DNA of 64,000 bases, taken from the NCBI GenBank assembly GCA_029864335.1, contig JAOTTS010000003.1:25333-89332 (forward strand). The letters are read 5' to 3'. The stretch is from Candidatus Nitrosopumilus sp. GTDB taxonomy: Archaea; Thermoproteota; Nitrososphaeria; Nitrososphaerales; Nitrosopumilaceae. Positions 44,421-51,905 of this stretch are shown in pieces (the stretch's first letter is position 1; each line of letters begins with the position of its first letter). A program made the translations under genes and the position numbers. The notes beneath the pieces are model-generated. The model did no database searches, was not told the DNA's origin, and saw only the letters and a program-made list of their open reading frames with translations.

Positions 44421-45566
44421 TTAGAGAGCTTTTAGTTTTTCTTCTGCAGTTTTTAGTCCTGCTTGAACATCGGTATCATATCCCATCATTGCTAATGTAG
44501 ATGAAATTCCAGAAATTGCTCTCATTACATGATAACCGTTAACTTCTCCCATACATCCCACTCTGAATACTTTACCTTTTAGATTTCCAAATCCACCTGC
44601 TACTAAAATTCTGAATTTTTTGGCTAGTGTGTCACGGAAAATTTTATCTTCTAATCCATCAAGATAGTTTAATGCAATAACTACTGTGGAACGTGAGTTT
44701 TCATCTGCAAATGGTGTTAATCCAATTGCTGACAATCCAGAGTATAATGCATCTGAACAAACTCTATGACGTTGAATTCTTTTTTCCATTCCTTCTTCTA
44801 AAATTATTCTCATTGCCTCTCTGTATGCATAAAGAATTGGTAATGCAGGAGTAAATGGGGTATGCTTTGCTTCATCATAATATTTGAAGTATCTTGGTAA
44901 ATTGAAATACATTGTATTTGGAGGATTAGCTTCCATGTATTTTCTAGTTCTTTGATTAATACAAATTGGAGATATTCCTGGAGGACATGCAAATGCTTTT
45001 TGTGCACCAGTCATTGCAATATCAATTCCCCATTTATCCATGTGGAGTTCTTCTCCTCCAACAATAGAAACACCATCTAAAACATAGTAGGAATCATTTC
45101 TAGATGTGAGATCTTTAATTTTATCAAGATAGTTGAGCATGGTTCCAGTTGAAGTTTCATTCCAAACACAATAGAATGCTTTTATGTCTTTATTATTATC
45201 AAATGCTTCTTTGATTTGATCATAGGTAGCATTTATGCCAGGTTCAGTTTTCACTCTAATTGTTTCCCCACCTGCCCATTCAATTTGCTGAGCCAATCTA
45301 GAACTAAATTCCCCATTTACTGGGATGATAACTTTATCACCTTTCTTAATCAAATTAACAACGGAGCATTCAGTTGCACCAGTACCAGAAGCAGAAAGAC
45401 AAACTGCATCTCCTTCGGTTTCAAAAATTTTCTTTGTGTTATTTACACATTCTTCATAAAGTTCTACAAAATCATCGCTTCTGTGATTAATTGATGGTGT
45501 AAACATTGCTCTAGTTACACGTTCAGGAACATTTGTTGGTCCTGGTAACATTACTAAATATTCCAA
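44421..45566 (-). CDS. Class V aminotransferase (alanine-/serine-glyoxylate aminotransferase-like)
   Basis: A 381-residue PLP enzyme. The N terminus MLPGPTNVPERV and SASGTGATECSVVN bind the cofactor and substrate; the Schiff-base lysine is in TGAQKAFACPPGI. These are typical of the AGXT/serine-pyruvate aminotransferase group. Possible reactions are serine or alanine with glyoxylate or pyruvate; direction and donor cannot be read from sequence. It could supply glycine and serine interconversion. Confidence 0.88.
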   Translation of the reverse strand: MEYLVMLPGPTNVPERVTRAMFTPSINHRSDDFVELYEECVNNTKKIFETEGDAVCLSASGTGATECSVVNLIKKGDKVIIPVNGEFSSRLAQQIEWAGGETIRVKTEPGINATYDQIKEAFDNNKDIKAFYCVWNETSTGTMLNYLDKIKDLTSRNDSYYVLDGVSIVGGEELHMDKWGIDIAMTGAQKAFACPPGISPICINQRTRKYMEANPPNTMYFNLPRYFKYYDEAKHTPFTPALPILYAYREAMRIILEEGMEKRIQRHRVCSDALYSGLSAIGLTPFADENSRSTVVIALNYLDGLEDKIFRDTLAKKFRILVAGGFGNLKGKVFRVGCMGEVNGYHVMRAISGISSTLAMMGYDTDVQAGLKTAEEKLKAL

Positions 45567-45607
45567 TTATTATCTCCGAATGGGGTTTTGTTGGGTGTTA
45601 TTTATAA

Positions 45608-46102
45608 TTAAAGAATTTTTAATCGATCTTTTACATGATGATTTTCTAAAAAAATTCTAGTTCCTTCAGGAACAAGATGTTCCCATTTTTGATCGCTAAT
45701 TATAAGATCTCGAATATTAGTTCCAGACAACTCATCTCTTTTCAAAAATGGAATAGAAATAACTTGAACAGTCCTTTTAGAATACAGATGTTTTGTTAAT
45801 TCATCATTTGAGAAAACTATATCAAATTTTGGGACAATAGTATCTATTTTTTCAATCCATTTTACATGATTATCCAAATCAGGAATAAAATAAATTGCAA
45901 TTCTGTTTTTCATTGAATCATCAATTGAAGATAGAATCATTTCTTTTCGCTCTTTAGCAGAAAAAGGATTATTTTTTTCTTGAGGTTTGTTGGAACTTCC
46001 CAAACCTACCCATAAGTTATTCACTTTAGATAATGCAAAGCACAATGCCTCAAGATGACCCAAGTGAAAAGGTTGGAATCTTCCTATTAACAATCCATTC
46101 AT
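45608..46102 (-). CDS. nadM: Nicotinamide-nucleotide adenylyltransferase
   Basis: The archaeal NMN adenylyltransferase making NAD from NMN and ATP. The nucleotidyltransferase signature is LLIGRFQPFHLGHLEAL, with SGTNIRDLI near the C terminus (ISSxxIR-type). The frame extends 13 codons upstream to ATG 46141, but ATG 46102 (MNGLLIGRFQPFH) is the usual family start, giving 164 aa. Divergent from rtcA. Confidence 0.9.
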   Translation of the reverse strand: MNGLLIGRFQPFHLGHLEALCFALSKVNNLWVGLGSSNKPQEKNNPFSAKERKEMILSSIDDSMKNRIAIYFIPDLDNHVKWIEKIDTIVPKFDIVFSNDELTKHLYSKRTVQVISIPFLKRDELSGTNIRDLIISDQKWEHLVPEGTRIFLENHHVKDRLKIL

Positions 46103-46153
46103 ATAATAATATAGAAAATTTCTTTGTAAAAAAAGTATCATAAAGAGCAGTTA

Positions 46154-47191
46154 TTGAAAAAAATTGTGGAATTTCTAAAAATTAACGGTGGACATGGTGA
46201 AGGAGGAGGTCAGATCATTCGTTCAGCAATTACACTTGCATGTATTACAAAACAACCAATTCATTTAGAAAATATAAGAAAGAATAGAAAAGTTCCAGGA
46301 TTAAGACCGCAACACCTAACAGCTGTAACAATCCTTCAGAAAATTTCAAATGCCAAAGTAATTGGGGCAGAAATAGGCTCAACTGATTTGAAATTCATTC
46401 CAGGTAATATTGAAAGTTTGGAATTAAGTGAAGATATTAGAACTGCTGGTAGCATTTCATTAATTTTACAAGTTATAATTCCTGTAGTTGCAATTTCTCA
46501 AAAAAAACTAAATTTAATAATTAAAGGTGGAACAGATGTTCTTTGGAGTCCTTGTATCGATTATACACAACATGTACTAAGAAAAGCATATTCTAGAATG
46601 GGAATAGAATTTTCTCTTGAATTAATAAAACGTGGTTATTATCCAAAGGGAGATGGAAAAGTGAAATTGCAAGTATTTCCTTCTCGTTTAAAATCAATAT
46701 TATTTTTAAAAAGGAAAACAAGTGATGTAAAATTAATTTGTACATTTTCAAAAATTTCAACTGAAAAAATTAAAAGTGAAATTGAACGAATTAAAAAGAA
46801 ATTAACTTATGAGAATTTTAATGTTGAAATAGAAATTAAAAATCAAGAAGGAATTGACTCTGGAGCATCATTATTAATTTACAGTATTGATGAAAATTCT
46901 ATTATTGGAGTTGATTCTTTATTTAATAAAAAAACACAAAGTTTTAATTTAGATTTTGATAAATTCGTTAATAATTCACAAGGTGTAGATGAGAATTTAG
47001 CAGATATGCTTGTAGTTCCTGCAAGTTTATGTCCTGGAAAAACAACATTTTTGGTAAAAAATATTACAAAACATTTGGAGACAAATTTGTTTGTAACATC
47101 AAAAATTACAGGTTGTAAGTATGGAATTGGAAAGTTAACTGATGGATTTGAAGTAATAATTGAGGGAATTTCAAACTCCAGCATCAAGTAA
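46154..47191 (+). CDS. rtcA: RNA 3'-terminal phosphate cyclase
   Basis: A 345-residue RtcA that converts RNA 3'-phosphate ends to 2',3'-cyclic phosphates with ATP via a His-AMP intermediate. It has GGHGEGGGQIIRSA at the N terminus, LRPQHLTAV, and GTDVLWSPCIDYTQHV. The nucleophile histidine region near the C terminus is in a diverged stretch: VDENLADMLVVPASL is present but the usual His is not obvious. Starts available are TTG 46154 and GTG 46166; the second gives the more typical N terminus. It overlaps the CopD-like gene by 21 bases. Confidence 0.9.
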   Translation: MKKIVEFLKINGGHGEGGGQIIRSAITLACITKQPIHLENIRKNRKVPGLRPQHLTAVTILQKISNAKVIGAEIGSTDLKFIPGNIESLELSEDIRTAGSISLILQVIIPVVAISQKKLNLIIKGGTDVLWSPCIDYTQHVLRKAYSRMGIEFSLELIKRGYYPKGDGKVKLQVFPSRLKSILFLKRKTSDVKLICTFSKISTEKIKSEIERIKKKLTYENFNVEIEIKNQEGIDSGASLLIYSIDENSIIGVDSLFNKKTQSFNLDFDKFVNNSQGVDENLADMLVVPASLCPGKTTFLVKNITKHLETNLFVTSKITGCKYGIGKLTDGFEVIIEGISNSSIK

Positions 47192-47668
47192 AGATGCAAA
47201 AAATAAAATTGCAATGGATAAAACTACTGTAATTTCTCCCAGAATAATGATTTTTTTTCTTAATTTTTGAATTTGAGGTTCTGGCATTTGGTTTGACATT
47301 ATTTTTTCTTCAATGTCTTTACGAATTACTCTTACGTGTATAGCATATGTAATTATTAATGTAATAACAAGAATAATTTTGATAATAAGAAATGTTCCAT
47401 AGCTTGTTGCAACAAGTAGTTCAGGTTTACTAAGTAACATATGTGAACTGTACAATCCCGTAGCCATCAAAATAATTAATGATGGAACAGCAATTTTGTT
47501 AAATCGTCTTCCAACACGAATCATAATTTGCATTCTTTCTTCAATTGAATTAGTCATGGTTTTGAGAAGTGGAGAAAATACAATTCCAATGAAAAGTGAA
47601 CCACCCACCCATATTGCAGCTGAAACAAGATGAATCCATGTAAGAAGTGCTTGTTCTAGTGCAGTCAT
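47171..47668 (-). CDS. CopD-like four-helix membrane protein
   Basis: A 165-residue protein with four membrane helices. It opens with LLTWIHLVSAAIWVGGSLFIG and has conserved His in helix 1 and in the later YAIHVRVI segment, the pattern of CopD/DUF2269-type membrane proteins. Such proteins are associated with copper import or haem-like cofactors. Ammonia oxidisers depend strongly on copper, so copper handling is a sensible but unproven role. Convergent with rtcA. Confidence 0.68.
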   Translation of the reverse strand: MTALEQALLTWIHLVSAAIWVGGSLFIGIVFSPLLKTMTNSIEERMQIMIRVGRRFNKIAVPSLIILMATGLYSSHMLLSKPELLVATSYGTFLIIKIILVITLIITYAIHVRVIRKDIEEKIMSNQMPEPQIQKLRKKIIILGEITVVLSIAILFFASLLDAGV

Positions 47669-47749
47669 AGATAATGATATTTCAGATTAAATATTATGTA
47701 TTTACATCTTGATAACGTTTTTTAGTTATACATAATCTGATACATTGAA

Positions 47750-48244
47750 ATGGCTCTTCAAAGTAAAATGACAGTTTATGCAGCAGTTGCTGGTGTTTTA
47801 GCATTAATGGGAGGAATTGTTTACTATGCTAGTCTTGATAATGTAGATCTTAATCAAGTTGAGATAGAATTAACAAATGTAGAATTTAGAGATGTAAGTT
47901 CAATAAACAATCAAGCAAAATTTGATGTAACTTTTCTTGTAAAAAATCCAAGTGATAAAACATTTACAGTTTCAGTAATAGAATACAAGCTTTATGGAGA
48001 TGAGACATTATTAGGTTCAGGAATCTATTCAACAGCAGATATTGCATTGCCTGGAAGGGCTTTGTTTAGTGCAGGTGCTGAAATTCCTTTAAAAAATACA
48101 TTTGTTCTCAGTAAAGGCGATGTTGAATCAGAAATTTATGAAGCAATGATAGATAATAAAATTACTAGTTTTAGTGCTGAGGGAAATATTACCACCCAAT
48201 CTTCATGGAGTGAAGCACAAAAAGAATTCAAAACGGGTTATTAA
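47750..48244 (+). CDS. Membrane-anchored LEA-2/WHy-like protein
   Basis: A 164-residue protein with an N-terminal anchor helix (about 8-28) and a beta-domain with LTNVEFRDVSSINNQAKFDVT and LVKNPSDKTFTVSVIEYKLYG, the N-P pattern of LEA-2/WHy proteins. The same architecture occurs at 19460-20017 and 53790-54242. Located outside the membrane by topology. Function unknown. The following tRNA-Val gene lies on the opposite strand 3 bases away. Confidence 0.68.
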   Translation: MALQSKMTVYAAVAGVLALMGGIVYYASLDNVDLNQVEIELTNVEFRDVSSINNQAKFDVTFLVKNPSDKTFTVSVIEYKLYGDETLLGSGIYSTADIALPGRALFSAGAEIPLKNTFVLSKGDVESEIYEAMIDNKITSFSAEGNITTQSSWSEAQKEFKTGY

Positions 48245-48247
48245 AAG

Positions 48248-48321
48248 TGGGCCGAGTGAGATTCGAACTCACGATCACCGCCGTGTCGAGGCGGTATCCT
48301 AACCAGCTAGACTACCGGCCC
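48248..48321 (-). tRNA. tRNA-Val (anticodon GAC)
   Basis: A complete cloverleaf on the minus strand: acceptor GGGCCGG/TCGGCCC with A73, D-arm GTCT-AGCTGGTTA-GGAT, anticodon stem CCGCC/GGCGG with loop TCGACAC, and T-arm GTGAG-TTCGAAT-CTCAC. Anticodon positions 34-36 read GAC, for valine codons GUC/GUU; A73 fits valine. Base 33 is C instead of the nearly invariant U. No 3' CCA is encoded. No intron. Confidence 0.93.
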
Positions 48322-48388
48322 ATTGAAGTACAAAACTAGAGATTGACATTATTAACGTTTAACAAAAGAAGAATGACGGAGAAATGTA

Positions 48389-49099
48389 TTGACAGATGAT
48401 TTTACTAAAGAAGAAAAACGAGGTTTCTATAAGGCAATTTATTCAAGAAGAGACGTTAGATCTCATTTTACCTCAAAACCCATAGAGGATAAGATTTTAT
48501 CAAAAATTCTTCATGCTGCACATCATGCTCCATCAGTAGGATTTTCACAACCATGGAATTTTATTTTAATTAAAGATGTTCAAACAAAAAAGAAGATAAA
48601 GGAATCTTTTCTAGAAGAAAACAAACGCTCTTCACAATTAATTGAAGAGCCAAAAAGATCAAAGTATCTTTCATTCAAATTAGAAGGAATTTCAGAATCT
48701 CCAGTAAATTTGTGTGTAACATATGATCCTACAAAATTTGGTCCATTTGTAATTGGCAGATCAAGTATTCCTGAAGCAGGTCTTTATAGTGTGTGTTGTG
48801 CAATCCAAAATTTATGGTTATCAGCAAGAACTGAAGGTGTAGGTCTTGGATGGGTAAGTATACTATCAAATGAAACTCTAAAAGAAGTTCTAGAATTACC
48901 TGAACATGTAATTCCTGTTGCATACTTATGTTTAGGATATGTCGATGATTTTGCAGAAAAGCCAGATCTTGAAACTGCAGGCTGGTTACCAAGACTTGAA
49001 TTGAAAGATGTTGTGTATTTTGAAAAGTGGAATTATAAAGAAAATAAAGATTGGATGAACATTCAGAAAATGATCAAAGATAATTTTGATTACGCTTAA
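48389..49099 (+). CDS. bluB: 5,6-dimethylbenzimidazole synthase
   Basis: A 236-residue nitroreductase-fold flavoenzyme. The BluB-specific stretches are present: FYKAIYSRRDVRSHF, AAHHAPSVGFSQPWNFI, LKLEGI-like FKLEGISESPVNLCVTYD, LWLSARTEGVGLGWVSI and VIPVAYLCLGYV. It breaks down reduced FMN with oxygen to give DMB, the lower ligand of cobalamin, which marine ammonia-oxidising archaea make. Start TTG at 48389. Monocistronic between two tRNA genes. CobJ/CbiH is encoded at 59343-60137. Confidence 0.93.
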   Translation: MTDDFTKEEKRGFYKAIYSRRDVRSHFTSKPIEDKILSKILHAAHHAPSVGFSQPWNFILIKDVQTKKKIKESFLEENKRSSQLIEEPKRSKYLSFKLEGISESPVNLCVTYDPTKFGPFVIGRSSIPEAGLYSVCCAIQNLWLSARTEGVGLGWVSILSNETLKEVLELPEHVIPVAYLCLGYVDDFAEKPDLETAGWLPRLELKDVVYFEKWNYKENKDWMNIQKMIKDNFDYA

Positions 49100-49123
49100 A
49101 TAATTAAGAGTATTTTTTTTGCT

Positions 49124-49216
49124 GGGCTTGTAGCGCAGAGTCATTTTGACGCGCAACATGGATAGCGCAGTAGCCTCCTAAGTTACAGGTCGAGGGATCG
49201 AAGCCCTCCAAGCCCG
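49124..49216 (+). tRNA. tRNA-Arg (anticodon CCT) with an 18-nt insertion in the D-arm
   Basis: Acceptor GGGCTTG/CAAGCCC with G73, anticodon stem GTAGC/GTTAC with loop CTCCTAA (anticodon CCT at 49177-49179), variable AGGTC, T-arm GAGGG-ATCGAAG-CCCTC. The D-arm is split: GCGC occurs at 49133-49136, again at 49151-49154, and the closing GCGC at 49165-49168, leaving 18 extra bases. Removing them gives a normal 75-nt tRNA. The extra segment folds as GCGC-AGA-GTCA-TTT-TGAC-GCGC, so it is best read as a noncanonical intron. The T-loop has A54 in place of T. Confidence 0.85.
49137..49156 (+). other. Probable noncanonical tRNA intron (18 nt, boundaries uncertain)
   Basis: An 18-base deletion anywhere from start 49133 to 49139 restores a standard D-arm because GCGCA is repeated at each end. 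Cutting at 49139-49156 would leave the D-loop AGCATGGATA, with G15 able to pair with C48 as usual. Earlier cut positions leave A15. The local hairpin has only one 3-nt bulge (AGA), so it is not a classical bulge-helix-bulge; a relaxed splice motif would be needed. Confidence 0.55.
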
Positions 49217-49269
49217 TTTAATTTTAAAATTTTATGGAAACTTAAATACAAAAACAAATTGCTTGATAC

Positions 49270-49794
49270 ATGAAAGTTGTAGTGATTTCTGGCAGTCCAA
49301 GAAAAAATGCTAATACCCAAATTATTATGAAATATGTTTACAATTATACAAAATCAAAAAATCAAGATACAAAATTAATTAATCTATCAGAAGGTCAAAT
49401 TGAATGTTATAGAGGACCTGATGAAGAGTATAATGAATCTACAAAGACTGCGGCAGATGACATAATGGATGCAGATGTATGGTTGATTGGTTCACCAATT
49501 TATAATTCATTTTTTAGTTCATCATTAAAAAATTTGTTTGAGTACATCAATTATAAAAAAACTGCTGGAAAGGTTGCAGGAATGGCAATTTTGGCTTCTG
49601 GAAATATGGGTTTTGTTAATGTCCAGATATTAATTACTCAGTTGTTATCATATTTTCGAGTAATAACAAATCCAAAGGCTGTATTTTTGACCACAGAATC
49701 TGTTAAGGAAAACACCGTGTCAGATGTTGATGCACAAAATAGACTAAAAGAAATGGTAGATGAAACTTTAGAGATAGCCTCTAAATTAAGTTAA
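49270..49794 (+). CDS. NADPH-dependent FMN reductase-like flavoprotein
   Basis: A 174-residue flavodoxin-fold protein. The FMN phosphate loop is ISGSPRKNANTQ, followed by WLIGSPIYNSFFSSSLKNLFEYI, which binds the isoalloxazine ring, as in NADPH-dependent FMN reductase/ArsH-like proteins. It would reduce flavin or quinone. If it makes FMNH2 it could feed BluB (one gene upstream), but that is only positional inference. Confidence 0.82.
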   Translation: MKVVVISGSPRKNANTQIIMKYVYNYTKSKNQDTKLINLSEGQIECYRGPDEEYNESTKTAADDIMDADVWLIGSPIYNSFFSSSLKNLFEYINYKKTAGKVAGMAILASGNMGFVNVQILITQLLSYFRVITNPKAVFLTTESVKENTVSDVDAQNRLKEMVDETLEIASKLS

Positions 49795-50280
49795 GATTAG
49801 ATTTTAGAAATAATTTTAAGATTTTCTAAAAAAGAACAATTATCAAAATTATTTTAATTTTATTTTAGAATTTTGAATTTATACATCTAATTACTATTAT
49901 TTTCTAGAGTTTTATGAGAATCAGTTTTCAAAGATGTTTAGAATTACAAATTAAAGATTATCAAAAATCTGAATTATGAAAAGAATGAGAAATGAAAAAA
50001 ATTCCTTTTACTAATCCCTTTAGAAAATATTTTTGATAAATTGATATGAATTAGATTTTTTAATTCTAGAATTATTGATAATATATTTAGTGATATCCAG
50101 TTGATTTTACAAGTTTGATTTTATTTAAAATCTATGATCTGACAAACTAGAAACAACAAAAATTGTAAAAATAGACTTTAGAATTATAGAATAATTCGGA
50201 ATTAAGATTAAAAATATAATTAATTTGTATTGAAATTGTAAGAATCAAATATTAACATAAATAGATATTATTTATTGAGT
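49795..50280. other. AT-rich gap without a recognisable gene
   Basis: Almost 490 bases with hardly any G+C runs, full of stops in all frames, and several similar AT words (TTTTAGAATT, TCTAGAATT, TTTAGAAAT). No tRNA-like or strongly paired RNA structure is seen, and no long ORF. It follows a flavoprotein gene and precedes a tiny cysteine-rich gene. It may be a degraded spacer or hold an unannotated small RNA. Confidence 0.5.
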
Positions 50281-50394
50281 TTGAAAAAAGATCCTACTGA
50301 ATTATGTTCTTGTAAATGTCATTATGGGGGAGCAGTTAGTTGTCCTAGTTGTAAGGAGAATCATGGTGTAGAGTGTTGTCATTGCAAGAATTAG
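50281..50394 (+). CDS. 37-aa cysteine-rich miniprotein
   Basis: TTG at 50281 opens 37 codons to TAG 50392. The product has eight Cys and three His: MKKDPTELCSCKCHYGG then VSCPSCKENHGVECCHCKN. The CxC, CxxC and CCxC spacings suggest zinc or copper binding, with metallothionein-like density. An AT box (CATAAATAGA, 50256-50265) lies just upstream. Cysteine content this high in such AT-rich DNA is unlikely by chance. I do not recognise a family. Confidence 0.6.
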   Translation: MKKDPTELCSCKCHYGGAVSCPSCKENHGVECCHCKN

Positions 50395-50405
50395 AACTGA
50401 TTGTT

Positions 50406-50876
50406 TTATTTTCTTTTAGAGGCTAACATTTTCAGGTTAGCTAATTCTGTTTTTAATGATTCAATTTGAACAAGTGTTTGCAAATTAGAAATTTCTTGGT
50501 TCAATCTCTCAATTTCACCATCTTTTAGTTTTACAGATTCTTTGAGATTGTAAAGTTCTGCAGATAATTCAGATTGAACTTGTTTTATTTCTGAAAGACC
50601 AATTTGATTACTACTAGTTGTTGTTTGAATGGTTTGTATATTATTCAAGCTTTTTTTTTCGGTTTGAGCATGAGATGATGCATGTTTGTGCATATAGTCA
50701 GTACTTTTTTGTGAAATCCAACAAGTGAATGTCAAAAACCATGTAATGGGAACGGCCATGATGAATACAAATTCTAGAATTGGTGCAAAGTCAACAAAGT
50801 ATGGCCATAGTCCAGTAAGAACCGCAGCAAAAATACCTGTTACGATAGTGGCCAAATGGTTACCCAAATATCCCAT
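50406..50876 (-). CDS. Membrane protein with cytoplasmic coiled coil
   Basis: A 156-residue protein: two membrane helices in the first half (about 8-25 and 31-52, IVTGIFAAVLTGLWPYF; VFIMAVPITWFLTFT) and a C-terminal coiled coil (about 95-152, repeated Glu/Leu heptads, LKDGEIERLNQEISNLQ). No family recognised. Monocistronic, convergent with the Cys-rich miniprotein gene. Confidence 0.6.
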   Translation of the reverse strand: MGYLGNHLATIVTGIFAAVLTGLWPYFVDFAPILEFVFIMAVPITWFLTFTCWISQKSTDYMHKHASSHAQTEKKSLNNIQTIQTTTSSNQIGLSEIKQVQSELSAELYNLKESVKLKDGEIERLNQEISNLQTLVQIESLKTELANLKMLASKRK

Positions 50877-50954
50877 GATAATTTAAAAAATTCATTATTT
50901 ATAATAGTAATGCTGAATACCGCAAAATGTATAATAAAGAAAAAGGAGCCGAAT

Positions 50955-51185
50955 TTATTCGTCTTCTTCAGAGGCTGTTGCTGCTTTAGGCATATCAGAT
51001 TGTAAGATTTGGATTTTTTGCAATAGTTCAGTTCTCAGATCTCTTGCAACTCTTCTTACAGTTGGTCTTGGAACACCCAGTTCATCAACCACTTTGGTAT
51101 AGATATCCTGTTTGTCCGTTACCCCTTTGTCAAGATAAGAATTAATCGCTTCTTTAATTATCGTGCTTTGATTTGTACGATTCAA
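50955..51185 (-). CDS. Small helix-turn-helix DNA-binding protein
   Basis: A 76-residue protein: residues 5-55 form a trihelical HTH (IIKEAINSYLDKG, DIYTKVVDELGVPRPTVRRVARDLR, where GVPRPTVRRVARDL is the recognition helix), followed by a short acidic tail (EEDE). No sensor domain, so it may act as a nucleoid or gene-specific regulator, as seen for small thaumarchaeal HTH proteins. Followed upstream by about 240 AT-rich bases without a gene. Confidence 0.7.
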   Translation of the reverse strand: MNRTNQSTIIKEAINSYLDKGVTDKQDIYTKVVDELGVPRPTVRRVARDLRTELLQKIQILQSDMPKAATASEEDE

Positions 51186-51428
51186 CAGATTCTAAACTTT
51201 AATTGTTCTATATAAGACTATAACTTTTAGAATTCTAAAAAGTAACATATAACAAATTTAGGTTTTTAATTTTTGAAAAAATAATAATTCTTAGTCAACA
51301 GCAAAAAAATTCATCAACGAAAAATATACTAATAGATATGAATTTTTCAACATAATTAAAATATCAAATAGAATTTTTAAATTAAATTTCACAAAAGACT
51401 CTTATGATAAGACAACAAAATAATTCTA

Positions 51429-51905
51429 TTGAGTGCAGTAAATATTAAAACCAATTTTGGAAATATCGCATTTAAACTTCTGCCTGAATTAGCATCTGAA
51501 ACAGTTAGAAATTTTGAAAAATTGGCTAAGGATGGATTCTATGACGGTACTCTTTTTCACAGAGTCATTCCTGGATTCATGATTCAAGGAGGAGATCCAA
51601 ATACAAAAACAGATAACAAAGGATCATGGGGAATGGGGGGACCTGGATATAATATCAAGGCTGAATTTAATTCAAGATCTCATTTACGAGGGATAGTTTC
51701 TATGGCTAGATCACAAGATTCTGATAGTGCAGGTTCTCAATTTTTCATAGTTACTACTGATAGTGCATTCTTAGATAGACAATATACTGTATTTGGGGAA
51801 GTAACAGAAGGTATGGATGTTGCAGATAAAATTGTAAATCTTCAAAGAGATGGTAATGATTGTCCATTGGAAAAAGCTCAAATGCTTCATGTAACTGTGG
51901 AATAA
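51429..51905 (+). CDS. Cyclophilin-type peptidyl-prolyl isomerase
   Basis: A 158-residue single-domain cyclophilin. The active-site Arg and Phe are in FHRVIPGFMIQGGDP, followed by GSQFFIVTTDSAFLD, and GEVTEGMDVADKI. The tryptophan that contacts cyclosporin in human CypA is not obvious, as in many prokaryotic forms. No signal peptide, so cytoplasmic. Start TTG at 51429. The next gene begins immediately after its stop. Confidence 0.92.
   Translation: MSAVNIKTNFGNIAFKLLPELASETVRNFEKLAKDGFYDGTLFHRVIPGFMIQGGDPNTKTDNKGSWGMGGPGYNIKAEFNSRSHLRGIVSMARSQDSDSAGSQFFIVTTDSAFLDRQYTVFGEVTEGMDVADKIVNLQRDGNDCPLEKAQMLHVTVE

Noticed and set aside
49124..49216. The tRNA-Arg region as an integration site of a mobile element
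   Set aside because: No integrase gene, no repeated tRNA end and no foreign-looking gene follows. The insertion is too short and lies within the tRNA D-arm.
50100..50280. AT-rich gap as a replication origin
   Set aside because: No Orc1/Cdc6 gene or origin-recognition-box-like inverted G-rich motif is seen nearby. PCNA at the far end of the window is not evidence for an origin.
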